From: Ephemerocybe angulata
Lineage: Eukaryota > Basidiomycota > Agaricomycetes > Agaricales > Psathyrellaceae
DNA length: 64,000 nt
Direction of reading: 5' to 3'
Assembly (NCBI GenBank): GCA_013368325.1
Contig: JAACJK010000166.1
Coordinates: 186,001 to 250,000, forward strand
A program made the position numbers and the translations under genes. Numbering within the stretch: position 1 is the stretch's first letter; each line of letters opens with the position of its first letter. Below are positions 1-10,870 of this stretch, one piece after another. The notes under the pieces are model-generated. The model was not told the origin of the DNA and ran no database searches. It was given only the letters and a program-made list of their open reading frames with translations.

Positions 1-1434
1 TCCAATTGAATGAACAGTGTTTACGGATCCGGAGGCGTACCTTGCTGGGCTGTAGCGATGGGCGGCGCGCCACTCGCGGGAGGAGGAAGAGCGGCCTCCT
101 GTGCCTCGGGTTTGACAGGCTGCATAGGATCTTGGGACAACGTCAGCTCTTACTCAGAGAAATGGTGTGTAGAGAGATGGACACATACCTTGTTGGGCTG
201 GACGTACGGGCACGGGGCGTTCAGGGAGAGGAACGGCAACCTCCTGTGCCTCTGGCTTCACACGAGTCAAAGGAGCTTGAATGTACGTTAGCTCATATTG
301 TAGTCATGAACGGGTATCACACGAACCTTGACCGACTGGGGGAACAAAGGAAGATGCAGGAGGAAGTACAACCTCCTGTGCCTCAGGCTTGATGACACCA
401 GTTGTGGTGGGAACGACATTTGGAGTAAGAGGTGCGGAGGTCTCGGTGACAGGGGGAAGCGCCGCATCAACTACTCCAACAGGCGCAGCGGTCGGAGCGG
501 TCGGCGGGATGACGGCCTCTACAACGTTAGCGGGCACAGGGACCGGAGGAACGACCGCGTTGATGACTGGAGGAGAAGCGGGATCGACGACTTCAGAGGG
601 AGCAGTGACCTCGTTGACTGGAGGAGAAGCGGGATCGACGACCTCAGAGGGAGCAGTGACCTCGTTGACTGGAGGAGAAGCGGGATCCACCACTCGAGAG
701 GGCGCAGTGACCTCGTTGACCGGAGGGGTGGCGGTGGCCTCTTCGACCGGCGGAACTGCAGTGTTGACGGCTCCAGGAGGTGCAGTGGGCTCGCTGACCG
801 GAGGGAGAGCCGCAGAGGTCTCGTTGACGGGGGAGGAGTAGAGCCGACGCCTCCGGCTTCAGGGAGCGCAGTGGCTTGGTTGAGCGAGGGGGGAGAGGCG
901 GAACTGACGACCTCAGAAGTCGCAGTCGCCTCGTTGTCCGGGTGGCGGTCAGTGTTGACGGGGGGAGGAGTGGAGCTGACTCCTCCGGCTTGAGGGGGCG
1001 CAGCGGCTTGGTTGAGCGAGGAAGGAGCCGCGGACTCGGAGTCCTCTGGCACAGGAGATAGAGATGAACCTCTCTCCTCAGACCTCACTTGCGCCATGGC
1101 GCCTTCAATACCAGCCAACCGTTGTTTCATGATGTTGACCTTCCTCGAAATGTGCGAATAGGTCAACTTCTGCGATCGAGCGAAGTCCCTCCTTTTTTCC
1201 AAGTCTTCAAGTTCTCCCGTGGAGAACTTGAACGCTGCTTCAAGGGACGCTGTCAAGACCATTTAGTTACATGCGCGTCGTCGCGAGTGCCCTACACACC
1301 AATTTTTTCAGAGTAGGGGAGGAGCCGATTGCTCTCTAGGAAGGCGTCCATGACAGCTGTACGCGCTGTAAGTATCGGACCCTGAATACACCTCGAAAGC
1401 ACACACCTTGAGCGGACGTTGGTTGAGCGGACAT
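1..1434 (-). CDS. Proline-rich repeat protein with modular exons, 3' part outside window
   Basis: I do not recognise the family. The start is the ATG at 1432-1434 (MSAQPTSAQ). Two short exons then join in phase 1 to a helical, charged N-terminus (reads ..LEAAFKFSTGELEDLEKR..; probably coiled coil). From about residue 90 on, the protein is low-complexity Pro/Val/Ala with repeats of the type VVDPASPPVNEVTAPSE. Downstream, exons of 87 nt (189-275) and 90 nt (41-130) are separated by phase-1 introns, and each repeats a VKPEAQE core already seen at the end of the large exon. Reading is continuous only if a 1-nt deletion at about 827-831 is allowed for: five C instead of the six found in the neighbouring repeat, on the coding strand. 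After it the frame shifts to one with perfect repeats. The C-terminus lies left of base 1. Function unknown; a disordered scaffold-like protein is a guess. Confidence 0.6.
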
Positions 1435-1589
1435 TCTGGGTATTCAATGCTTTCAGAGAGTCGGTTTCACGTCTGAGTGGGAGTGTAGACAAAGGATGGG
1501 GGCAGGAACGTCCATTTGGGGTCGTTTACTATCCGTGAAAAGGTCCAAGGGGCACGGCCGGCCGATGAGAGCATATGGAAGGGAGGAGA

Positions 1590-1785
1590 CACGAGTGCGC
1601 GCAACACGCGTCCATTCATGAGGCGAACAAGACATCTTGACGATTGGATGCGCGTCCGATGGCGGTCGTTGATACCAGCTGATACCAGGAGCCCGGAGGA
1701 GACATGCATGCTCGCGACACGCATGCAATCTTAAGCTAAGTAGACATCTTGACGATTGTATGCGCGTCCGATGGCTGTGGTTGAT
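1590..1785. repeat. Two-copy direct repeat, 112 bp period
   Basis: The stretch starting GACATCTTGACGATTG recurs at 1631 and 1743 and continues for about 40 bp with few changes. The flanking GCG/ACACGC-rich parts are also related but more diverged. It lies upstream of the proline-rich gene's start. No gene is visible in the rest of 1435-2275. Confidence 0.6.
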
Positions 1786-2275
1786 ACGACCCATCTTGCT
1801 CATCGACTGTAAAAACGCTGTGGTAGGCCTTTAATGCTCTGTACAACGGAAATAGAAGAGAGATATACTGGCTGTGTACCTTGTGGCATGAGACGAATCC
1901 AAGTGGGTTGAACTTGGCCTTTCACTTCGACATAGATGATTCAGATAGGGCAGCCTGATGCCGTCGCGTCGCGGTTCATTTTACCACCACATGACCGTGT
2001 AGATTCTCATCAGTGATCTTCGCGAAGTTGATCCCTGTGTATCATTATGGACGGGCGCCAACTGCTCCGCGCTTGGGGTTAAAAAATAAAAAAGATCATA
2101 TGGTAACAGACTTGAAAAAAATCATATGCCCAACCAGGCCCAACCCTGAGCATTGAGCGATTCTCGGGGTCAAGGCCACCGTTCCAGAACCCAGGTATTT
2201 GGGCCCCAAAACCCCCATCGAAACCATGTCCATGAGTGCGCGGTATGTATATGGGAACTCGATGCTATTCTTAAT

Positions 2276-3223
2276 CTACTCCTGAAACTCAGTGGCCTCA
2301 GCCTCGTGCTCGTCTTCGCTAATTTTGGCCTCCAGGCCGACACTCTCCTCGTTCGCTTGGCTTGAGATCCGTCCCAGCACGCTAACCCCCGTTTCACTAC
2401 TGCCATCGCTATCATACTCATCCTCTGACGAATCTAATGCCTCTGGGAATGGGTCATTTAAATCAGGATCTATTCCAAAAGCCGCCAGACCAAAAGGACT
2501 GTGTGGGGAGTGTGATGAGGTGGTGGTAAATAACGAACAGTAGATACACGTACTCGTCAACAGCAGATGAAGTCCCAGACCTTCCATCTATTCCAAAAGC
2601 CGCCACACCAAAAGGACTGTGTGGGGAGTGTGATGAGGTGGTGGTAAATAACGAACAGTAGATACACGTACTCGTCATCAGCAGATAAAGTACTGCGACC
2701 CTTCCCAGACCTTCCAGCTTGACTGGCTCTAACATGAAACGTATCAGGCAGGCACATATATCGAGAAAGAAAAGGGAATACGCACTTGGCTACTGCAGAC
2801 GTGTTGCTCTTCCTGGGCGAAGATCTATCACCCAACGAGGGATAAGCTGGAACTGTACCGATGGGCACGTAACGACGGCCAAGCGTGTGTCTCCCTGACG
2901 GACTCTTGATGATAACGAGGTCTTCCTCTAAGCCTGCATCCCTTAGCTCCTTCCCCCGAGCCACAGATCTACACAGGATGCGGGAAAAATCAGGCTACAG
3001 TCCTTCTCGCAGTGCAGTGACTTACTCCTTATACTGCTCCGACATCTTCTTGGGCCTGCGGCCTACGTGGTCCCCCTGAGCTTTACGTTTTTGCGCTGAC
3101 CTACAGCACTATTCGCATTATTAGGAGTAGCTGCTGTGATACTTGGAAGACTTACACAGGGAGGAGAGGAAGCTCTCGAGATGGCAAAACCTGGGATGCA
3201 TCTGCTGATGTGGGGTTGCTCAT
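2276..3223 (-). CDS. Small acidic protein of unknown function with a duplicated exon (200 aa)
   Basis: Six exons close one frame: 3156-3223, 3026-3100, 2786-2968, 2711-2728, 2581-2616 and 2276-2498 (603 nt, 200 aa plus stop). The N-terminal half is basic (KKMSEQYKESVARGKELR, then a segment reading SGRHTLGRRYVPIG). The C-terminal 60 residues are strongly acidic (DSSEDEYDSDG...). The 36-nt fifth exon encodes SPFGVAAFGIDG and is a copy of the start of the last exon (SPFGLAAFGIDP); it came with its intron in a 118 bp tandem duplication. Both introns use the donor GGAAG|GTCTGG and acceptor CACACAG, and all four flanking joins are phase 2, so the duplicate keeps the frame. I do not recognise the family. 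Expression is unproven, but the consistent splicing argues against a pseudogene. Confidence 0.6.
2471..2706. repeat. 118 bp tandem duplication spanning an exon and an intron
   Basis: Copies begin with TATTCCAAAAGCCGCCA at 2471 and 2589 and are almost identical over 118 bp, apart from a small insertion near the end of the second copy. The unit holds 36 bp of exon plus the 82 bp intron of the overlapping minus-strand gene. Confidence 0.9.
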
Positions 3224-4177
3224 GGTATTGTCGATGGTGGTGTCGATGAAAGAGTGTGCAAGGTCACGGGGAGAATGCATGATAGATCAGATTCCGCCGG
3301 AGGTTGATGTGATCCGTCATGGCATATGCCGTTACGGAGCTTTGTTGCGCGCCTCTGCGATATTTGTGAGCGCCTCTTGACGTTCCCGCCCTATCACACA
3401 CAGCCCTTTGTAGGATTTCGAAGATATTATGTATCTCAGTGATTTAGACCAGCAAAAACTATACTCAGATAATTCTCCAGTAAGCCTCGCGCCATCCTCT
3501 AGCGATAGCGAGTACATTAGGCAGTGAGTACGTGCGTGAAGCGACGTACAAAGTACTTTCATCTCTTGACACCTTCCACGCCACTATAAATTCAGTGAGA
3601 CTCGCAGGGTAGTCTAAAGCTAGGCTCACACCTTCCTTTTGTGACAGCAGGGACATCAGGCAGCCAGTGCGCGCCCCCTTGTGCGCGAAGTACAATGTGC
3701 GTTCATATGCGACGTACGAGCACTCATTTTCCGCCAGTATTCTACAGTTCAGTAAGATTGATCTGCAAGAAGTTTAACGAGCAGTGTCTGACAGTGAAAG
3801 GGTGCGTACCTCATTCTACTGTTGCTAAATCCGAGCTGGCAAGGTGCGACTTGACGCCCTTCCTTTGTCACTTGGTTTAGTATGATATATGTTTATATAT
3901 GTCTAGATTTTTTCATAGCATGTACTGTGTGCTATTCATTTATTATTCTACGTACATACTTTTACTTTAAATGTATTGAGCGAGCCTGGAGAGCATGAAC
4001 AGTCTTGATGGTGGAGTAAACGTGAGACGAAACGCGCAAGTCAGACGCGGAACTGTGAATCCTTACCGGTTTCGACTTTAGCAACAACCATCAAGCTCAC
4101 CCCACCCCCACTCGAGTACGGGTCGTCCAGACTGCGCACTCACTACAGCTGGTATAGTAAATTCTAGTATAGCTGAA
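3224..4177. other. Intergenic, no gene seen; diverged direct repeat
   Basis: No splice-consistent coding frame was found. Two diverged copies of about 85 bp can be aligned at roughly 3480-3565 and 3620-3706 (shared pieces: CATTAGGCAG/CATCAGGCAG, GCGAAGTACAA/GCGACGTACAAAGTAC, TTCAT). The part 3880-3980 is AT-rich. Confidence 0.4.
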
Positions 4178-5050
4178 ATGGGGCGCCCTGTTCTCTATAA
4201 AACGGAGGAGGAGAAAAAGGCCGCTGCATGCGAACGAAGCAGGAAGTACTATGAACGGTTAGGGCCCGGCATCCTTGTACCACTTACGCCGTCCAACTGA
4301 CTTTATTGCAGATTCCGGGAGAACATCTCCATTTCCAGGAAGCAGAAATATGCAGCCAAAAGGCGTAACGATCCTTCGAAGCATGAGAAAGTAAAAGTTG
4401 TTAAATCTGACGAGGAGCGCAAGTACGACAATCGTCAGAAAAGCAATCGGTCATATCAGCGGTGCGTACTTCATTGATTGTATACATGGATGCGCTCTCA
4501 AAAATGGGTGTACATTTCTAGAAGGAAATCTGCCCCAAAGAATGAAGGCAGTAGTAGCAAACAATCGAAACCGGCGAGTGATTTAAGGTGTGTTAAACGA
4601 GCGACAAATGCCATTCCATACCTCATAGGAACTGTGTTTCTTAGCACTGCAGTGGTTAGCCGCCGGCCTCCGAGGGACATCTGGGAAGGGCATACCAAAT
4701 TTCTCCTCACATCCTACAAGGACATGCTGGAAAATAGGTCGCTTCGCGAGTTCCTGGAGGATATTTCAGCTCGGTACATCGAGAGTGGTGTGGTCGAGGA
4801 CCTTGTATTGGTCTTGCCGCGCCTAATCCGGCTTCGAGAAGGTGTTTACGCCCATGAGCAAGATATCTCATTGGAGGTGGGAGCAGCAGCTCAACTTGGT
4901 GAGCTCGAAGCGCTGGGTGCCAAAATAGACCAAGCTGTGGAGATGATTCAGGACTTGGAGGACATGGCCAGGTTCCGTGGGCACGACGAATTTATTGATT
5001 TGTATAGCGAGGGTGACCTGTACTATCAGAGATCACATTTGTTAGATTGA
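4178..5050 (+). CDS. Small basic/helical protein of unknown function (233 aa)
   Basis: Four exons (4178-4257, 4312-4461, 4522-4587, 4645-5050) sum to 702 nt in one frame. The protein begins MGRPVLYKTEEEKKAAACER. An Arg/Lys/Tyr-rich region follows (residues ~15-75: SRKYYERFRENISISRKQKY...), resembling a DNA-contacting basic region but without a leucine zipper that I can see. The rest (residues ~100-233) is mostly helical and acidic (DIWEGHTKFLLTSYKDML..., LGELEALGAKIDQAVEM). Short proteins with this kind of N-terminus recur in mushroom genomes near mobile elements, but I cannot name a family. It sits between two unknown minus-strand genes in the repeat-rich region. Confidence 0.65.
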
Positions 5051-5271
5051 ATGGCATGCAAGTTGACATCCAAGGGATGTTATACTCCTTCTCTTTCTGT
5101 TGAACTCCGTTCTGAGCTACCAGGAAGGTATTAACTGACGTCGAGCGTGACTTTATCAATACGATACTTATGTGATTATAGACAGTAACTCAAATATCGA
5201 ATGAAGGGCAAAGGATAAAAGATATCATTTCGATGGTGACAGGAAAAAGGTATTGAGGTAATGGAGGGTGG

Positions 5272-7003
5272 CTACAGGGGTTCTTCAGTTTCAGAGAACT
5301 CCTCTTCGTCATCCTCCTCCGGCTCGTCCTCGGGCGGGTACAGTTCGTTCTCCTCCGTGATGACAGTCAACGATTCCAGCCTTCTTTCCAGCTCCTCCAA
5401 CCTCTCGTTCGCCAGTGCCAGCTTTTGCTCCGTGGCAGCTGTCTTGGCTTCAGCGGCCTCCGCTCGAGCCTTGTTTCTCAACGCCTCAACGATAGATTCA
5501 ACCTTGGCCTTACGGTCAGCGCGGACTAGACTGGTCATTGTCATGCTAACATCCTTATGAAAGGACGCGAGCGCAGCCGGAGCTTCAGCACGGAGCTTTG
5601 GGGACGAATAATGCGTGAAGGGAGTCCGAGCAGATGGATGCTGCACGGCAACATACATCCAGCAACCTGATCGAATGGAGATGCTCTCGCACTAGGTTCC
5701 TTATTAGCTCATGAAATTAGGGGTGCAATGATAGGAACGGTACGAACGCGGGACATGAGGTCATGGACCCAACCGGAATAACACTTCGTCGCGCGGGCGT
5801 TATCCACAATTTCCGGGAGCAATGGGCGCTTACGGGCCAAACCTAAAGACAGGGATGAAACAGGTCAGCACGATCGACAGAAAAAAAGAAGGGGACGCAC
5901 GCCAGTTCCGGGCACCGCGACCCACTCCCTCAATCCAGTCGAAGATTGGCTTCGCACCGGATGCATAGGCCCGTTTCTTGGAGGCGGGTGCGGGGGAACT
6001 GTTCATCGAATCCTCGCGGGGGCGCTTTTGCCCATGCTGGGACACAGAGTCCACATGGTCGTCAACGAGAGGCGTGGGACTAGTCGTTACAGAGGGTGCG
6101 GGCTGTGATGTTACATCAGAGGTTTCAAGTTCGCCATCCGGGAGTGGGACTGCGCCGGCGGGCTCTGGCACAGCACATGCGGAGGGCATGAGCCCAGCCT
6201 GTGTCGCAGGGACGGGGGCTGTAATATCCTGTGTCGCAGGGACGGGGGCTGGAATATCGTCGTCCAGAAGGGAGAGATCGACGTTGTAGGCGTTACTCTG
6301 GGCCGTCAGAGGCGCACCACCGACGGTTGAAGGAGACTGGTCAGTTCCGGCAGGCGGTGCAGTAGCAGACGGAGGCGCGGGTCCCGCAAGCCCATAGGAG
6401 GCGGGGTTGAAGAGCCAGGGGTGCGACATTGGGGTATCTGATTGGGATGTTAGAATGTGCACGCCGTCCGCGATTCGCGAAGGAAGAGCAACTTACACCC
6501 GGGAGGGAACTGATACACCGGAGCACTTGGAGTTCCAGGGGGGTAGCTCTGAACTCCAGCAGGAGTTGCTGAGGGTGGGTTGAAGTTGAAGGCGTACGGG
6601 TTCACTGAGAGAGGTTTGATGGATCAGCAAAGGACAACGAGAACAACCTAATTCTAACTTACTTTGTCCAAATTGAAATTGAGGGTACATCGGCACTACG
6701 AGGGAAGGTATAAATTGATGATGAGATATTTAATGTGCACGGGGCGCACCTTGTTGAGCTGCGAGTGCTGGACCTTGTTGGACAGCGAGTGTTGGATCGA
6801 TGACTGGGTTCTGACCAGCGGGGGGAGGCTATTGATAGCCTTTAGAGAGATATCCCGTACGCGAATGCAAAACGTACACCTGCTTGAGCCTTGCGGCTGT
6901 GAGCACACTCAGTCAGGAGTGGGCTACCATCACATCGACGGCAGTGAAGCTTTTTGGCGGGCTTCGGCTCTTTGGTTGGTTGTCGACGTTTGGAAGGAGC
7001 CAT
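5272..7003 (-). CDS. Coiled-coil protein with N-terminal CxxC motif, unknown function
   Basis: The start is the ATG at 7001-7003. The first exon is very basic (MAPSKRRQPTKEPKPAKK) and holds HCRRCDG...ECAHS, a possible small metal site. Small Pro/Gln/Tyr-rich exons follow, with introns near 6845-6895, 6709-6763, 6605-6660 and 6434-6494. Next comes a large exon with the peptide repeat APVPATQ (two 30-bp units at ~6205-6260) and a nuclear-signal-like QKRPRED..KKRAYASG. After an intron at ~5855-5903 the frame reads LARKRPLLPEIVDNA and can either stop at 5709 or, with a phase-matching GTACCG...CAG intron (~5665-5741), join the coiled-coil exon 5272-5664 (RADRKAKVESIVEALRNKAR..., ending in a run of Glu/Asp). 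I prefer the joined form. Function unknown; nuclear location is inferred. Confidence 0.55.
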
Positions 7004-7157
7004 GATGATGTTGAGTTGTCGTTGGCTAACGGTGCCAGGCTATATGGAGAGGGATGGGGTTCGAGCGAAAACAGCGGGTGCCCATGAGACGACCCTGGAA
7101 CGATCCCACATGACTCCTGCCTTCTCCCTTGTATCATCGTTCCCCATGTGAGCCCAT

Positions 7158-7430
7158 GTGAGCCCATGCGCCTTGATAAGATTGGATTGAGGCCCGCGCC
7201 GGGTGCTGAATTGGAAATGACGCGCTAAGCACGACCAAAGCACGACGGTGAGCCCATGCGCCTTGATGAGACTGGATTAAGACCCCCACTTGGAGACGAT
7301 GGGTGCCGAATTGCAAATAACTTGCCTAAGCCAGCCGGTGACCCATGTGCCTCGCATGGGAGCGGATTAAGGCCCCAAATATGTATTTGGATCGATGGGT
7401 GCTGAGCGCTGAATCGGAAACAAGGCTCAT
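7158..7430. repeat. Three degenerate ~90 bp tandem repeats
   Basis: Units start with GTGAGCCCATGCGCCTTGAT or a variant near 7158, 7248 and 7338, and each contains GGATTRAGGCCC and GGGTGCTGAATYGGAAA. They occupy most of the 482 bp between the coiled-coil gene and the KDZ-like gene, and may act as promoter DNA for both or be an element edge. Confidence 0.7.
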
Positions 7431-7485
7431 AAACCACACGACACTTTTACCCCCACCCCAAGGCATTGCTTTCTAGCTCACCAAT

Positions 7486-10400
7486 ATGGCCACGAGAAAG
7501 AAACGAAGGCGTAAAGATGAAGATGACCTTGACGATGAGGCTCAGCATTCGTTCCCTAGTGAGCTCCTGGAGGCCGTGGCGGAAACTTCTTACTGGACAT
7601 CCCCAACGAAACCTCAGCGAATTTTCGAAGAGGCAAAGAGCCCTAGAAAGCGCGTTGTAAAGAAGGTTCTTGCTCAATCATCGCAGACCGCTGGGGCTTT
7701 CAAAGAGGATGATGAGGGTGCTTGGACACAAGAGGTGCCGTCAAGTCAAGCTACGGGCGCCAGTGGCATCGAGGACGGTGGGACAATATCGGACGTTGTG
7801 CCCGACCAAGCGCCGGACGACGGTGATTTCGGCTCTTGGGTCGGCTCGGAAGTAATTGATCCAGACCTTGGGTGGATCGGCGAAGACGACGACTTCGAAG
7901 ACTATGTTGACGCCGTAACCTCACATGTCGCGGGGTATAGCCACCTTCATACCTCTCTATTCGTTGTTCAGGGATGGGATTCTAACAAGAGGCAGACCAC
8001 GGTAAGTGTCGTATCTGATTTAGTTTGCTTTAATACTTGACATTGACTCCACCTAAGGATGCGTGGTATCATATGCGATTCCAAACCTCCGATGTAGGAC
8101 AGCTCGACACCGGGTGCACCTGCCCTAAAGCTCTTAACCGCAACCTCTGTGTGCACAGGCGGTACTTTCAGGACTATGAGGTCGAGAGTATCATTCTCGA
8201 GAAGAATGCCGAAGGAACCGAGGACAGGGATGTTGCAGGTGATAAGGATAGGACAGGTAAGCTACTTAACTTACCTCTTCAGTAATGAAATAGCATTGTA
8301 ACGATGGACTCATCACCCCCGGCAGCGACGCTCTTCTCCCGCCGCATCCTAGGACGCCATCGTTTGGAAAGCTTGTACTCCGTTCAGTCGATGTCGTCCT
8401 CCGAGCTCAAAGGCCGAGCGATCGTCAGTAATATCCTTTCCCGTTCGGAATCGACCTGGAAATGCTCCAAGGACACGGGACTTCTATCATGCTATCATAT
8501 AAACAAGGCCAGAGAGCGGTACCCAGACGTCCCAGAAGATGAAATCGAAGATTTGGAGGACTTTGTAGACTCAAGCCTCGACTCACTCTCTATAGGCGAA
8601 CTTGGTCAGTTCCTGTGATCTGAACTATCTTGTGGGATGACGCTGATCTATCCTCAGCTCGCGGACCCGGTACCACAGTATCCTATCTGCCAATACATCC
8701 ACCGTTCTGGGCGCGAATCCCGTCCGACCCCAAGCTCTATTCCGATCCCCCTCCTGCCCGGACACCCCCAGATGGCCCATTCCCTCTTCAAGCCGATTCC
8801 TCCTGCAACTGTGGAACAACGCGGACCTTCTTCAATAGGGATGGGCTGAAAAAAACGAAGCGTTGCAAGTTGTACACCCTGCTAACGGTTCATGACGTCG
8901 AGATTGAGGTTCAAGTCTGCCCCGTTTGTCCTTCCGTCCGGCGAAAGCGAATCGGCCCTGATCTGCGCGCACATGGCATATTCAATTTCAACAATTCTGC
9001 CCTTGTCTCCCACGAGCTACTTGACGAATACACCAGCTGCTTTACCTCCTCAGAGACGCCCTTTACCGCCTGGTATACGCAATTGTCAAGACGCTATCTC
9101 CTTTCTGGAAAAGAGTTCATGGGCGACGACCTCTTTCGCGCCGTATGGTTCGCATACGTCTCCCTCCAGAAGTTCGACAACGACATGTCCTGTACGGTCT
9201 GCGGACCATCACCCGAGACGGTCATCTGGGATGGAATCACCTTAGCCTTTGGCCGGAAGCATCTCAGTGGTTCACTTCGCCCACCAACGTTTACGATGCC
9301 AGATTCCGTTCGGCGCCCTAACGTAAAGTACAAACCAAAGCAGCAACTCTTGCCCCTGGCGACATTACGACGGCGTTTCCGAGCCACGATGGAGCGGCCC
9401 ACGCATCCCGACCGCATCGAGGATGGGGAAGAAGAAGGCGGTGTTGATGGCGCAAAATCTCCTTCGAAGAAATCGCGAGCCAAACCCAAGGCGAAGAAGG
9501 GTGGTACTGCGTCAAACCCCGACACTCCGTCGAAGCGGGCACAGGCCATCCCCGAGACATCCACCCCTTCGCTATCTCCCATGAAACCGCAGGCTAACTC
9601 CGCGGCGATCTCGCTATCAACTGTGGCGGTCTCTACTGAAGCAACTGGTGCAACAGAAGGCACTCTCGAAGACGCAGGACCGACACCACTTCCCGCCACC
9701 AATCCAAATGAGAACCTCCGACGTCGACAGGCTTTGTTAGTGGAAGACTACTTGGAGAAGGTGGACTCGGTGACTGAAGACATGAGAAAGGAATGTCCCG
9801 CCTTAGCGCAGCTATATACGATGCATTACGGCCGTGCAGCCTTTTGGTCAGGGCACAAACCTCCTGCCGTCATAAAGAACTTGTTCCGACAGGTACGCCC
9901 ATTCTCTGGTCATGTGGACCCTGCTTACGACAACATAGATCGCCGCCGAGGAATCTGTGCTACAACTCGTCAACTACACGGCACTGCTCAAGCTTAGGGA
10001 GTTTGTGGCGAAGCCAGACGTTAACGTGGCCTATAAGCTGAGGCCCATACCTTCCCTGAACAAGGTTATAAATCACAGCGACGTAGATCTTGCTGATCTC
10101 TTGGGAGTGATGACCTGGATTGAAAAGAAGGCGCGTGCTACTCTCAAAGCACTGATCGTTGAACCGCCGCTGCCACCGCCCAACATACATATCCTCCCGA
10201 ATGATCATCTGGATTGGATAACGGTACATCCTCTTTTGCCCTCGCCCCCATTCACCTCTAACTGACTAAATTTCGACAGACTGGTTGCTTTTATAGCATG
10301 CCCATAATACGGCATCGCCCGCTTTATCCGTCACTGAAAGAGAACCAAGAAGAACAGGCATCAGGCCAGCAACGTGGGGATCGATGCGGGAAGTATTACT

Positions 10401-10870
10401 CTCAATATGGAGAACGACGATTAACTGGGGGTATCATGGTATGCTGGTGTTCGCACAGCATTTGTTACGGGTTCCATTGTATCCCCAAAGCCGAAGGTCG
10501 TGACGATGTCTTCTCAGCAATGGTGACTCGATGGCCGACAGCTCCCAAAATCGTCATCTACGACTTTGCATGCGCCTTGGGTCCCTACTGCTTGCTGCGC
10601 GAGCCTATGTTTTTTGCAAATACCCTCTTTGCCATTGACATCTTTCATGCCACAGGTCACAGCAAATGTAGCCCTGCAGCATTCCTATCCGAGTATATGA
10701 ATGTGGACACCAAGCTCGAATACATCAATTCGAGCGCGGCCGAATGCGGCAATGGAGCACTTAGGAGGATTCGAAAATCGGTCAGCTATATGGGACAGAA
10801 GAGGGCTATTATATATACAAAGGTCTTCCTTTCTGTATGGAATAGGCTGAAGATCTTGAAAATAGACTAG
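7486..10870 (+). CDS. KDZ-transposase-like protein with CxC cysteine clusters (1034 aa)
   Basis: Six exons (7486-8001, 8058-8256, 8326-8604, 8658-9892, 9939-10223, 10280-10870) sum to 3105 nt in one frame. After a basic and acidic N-terminus come cysteine clusters: TGCTCPKALNRNLCVH (SWIM-like), then WKCSKDTGLLSCYHI (CxC4-like). Next is a region around CNCGTTRTF...CPVCPSVRRKRIGPDLR...CTVCGPSPETVIWDG (CxC5/CxC6-like). The C-terminal exon has the transposase-like core: GGIMVCWCSH, IYDFACALGPYCLLREP, DIFHATGHSKC and SAAECGNGALRRIRKS. From family knowledge, such proteins belong to Kyakuja-Dileera-Zisupton cut-and-paste elements that expanded in mushrooms. The frame is open throughout, so it may be active or co-opted. 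Terminal inverted repeats and target duplications were not found by eye. The acidic linker (residues ~85-140) is low complexity. Confidence 0.8.
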
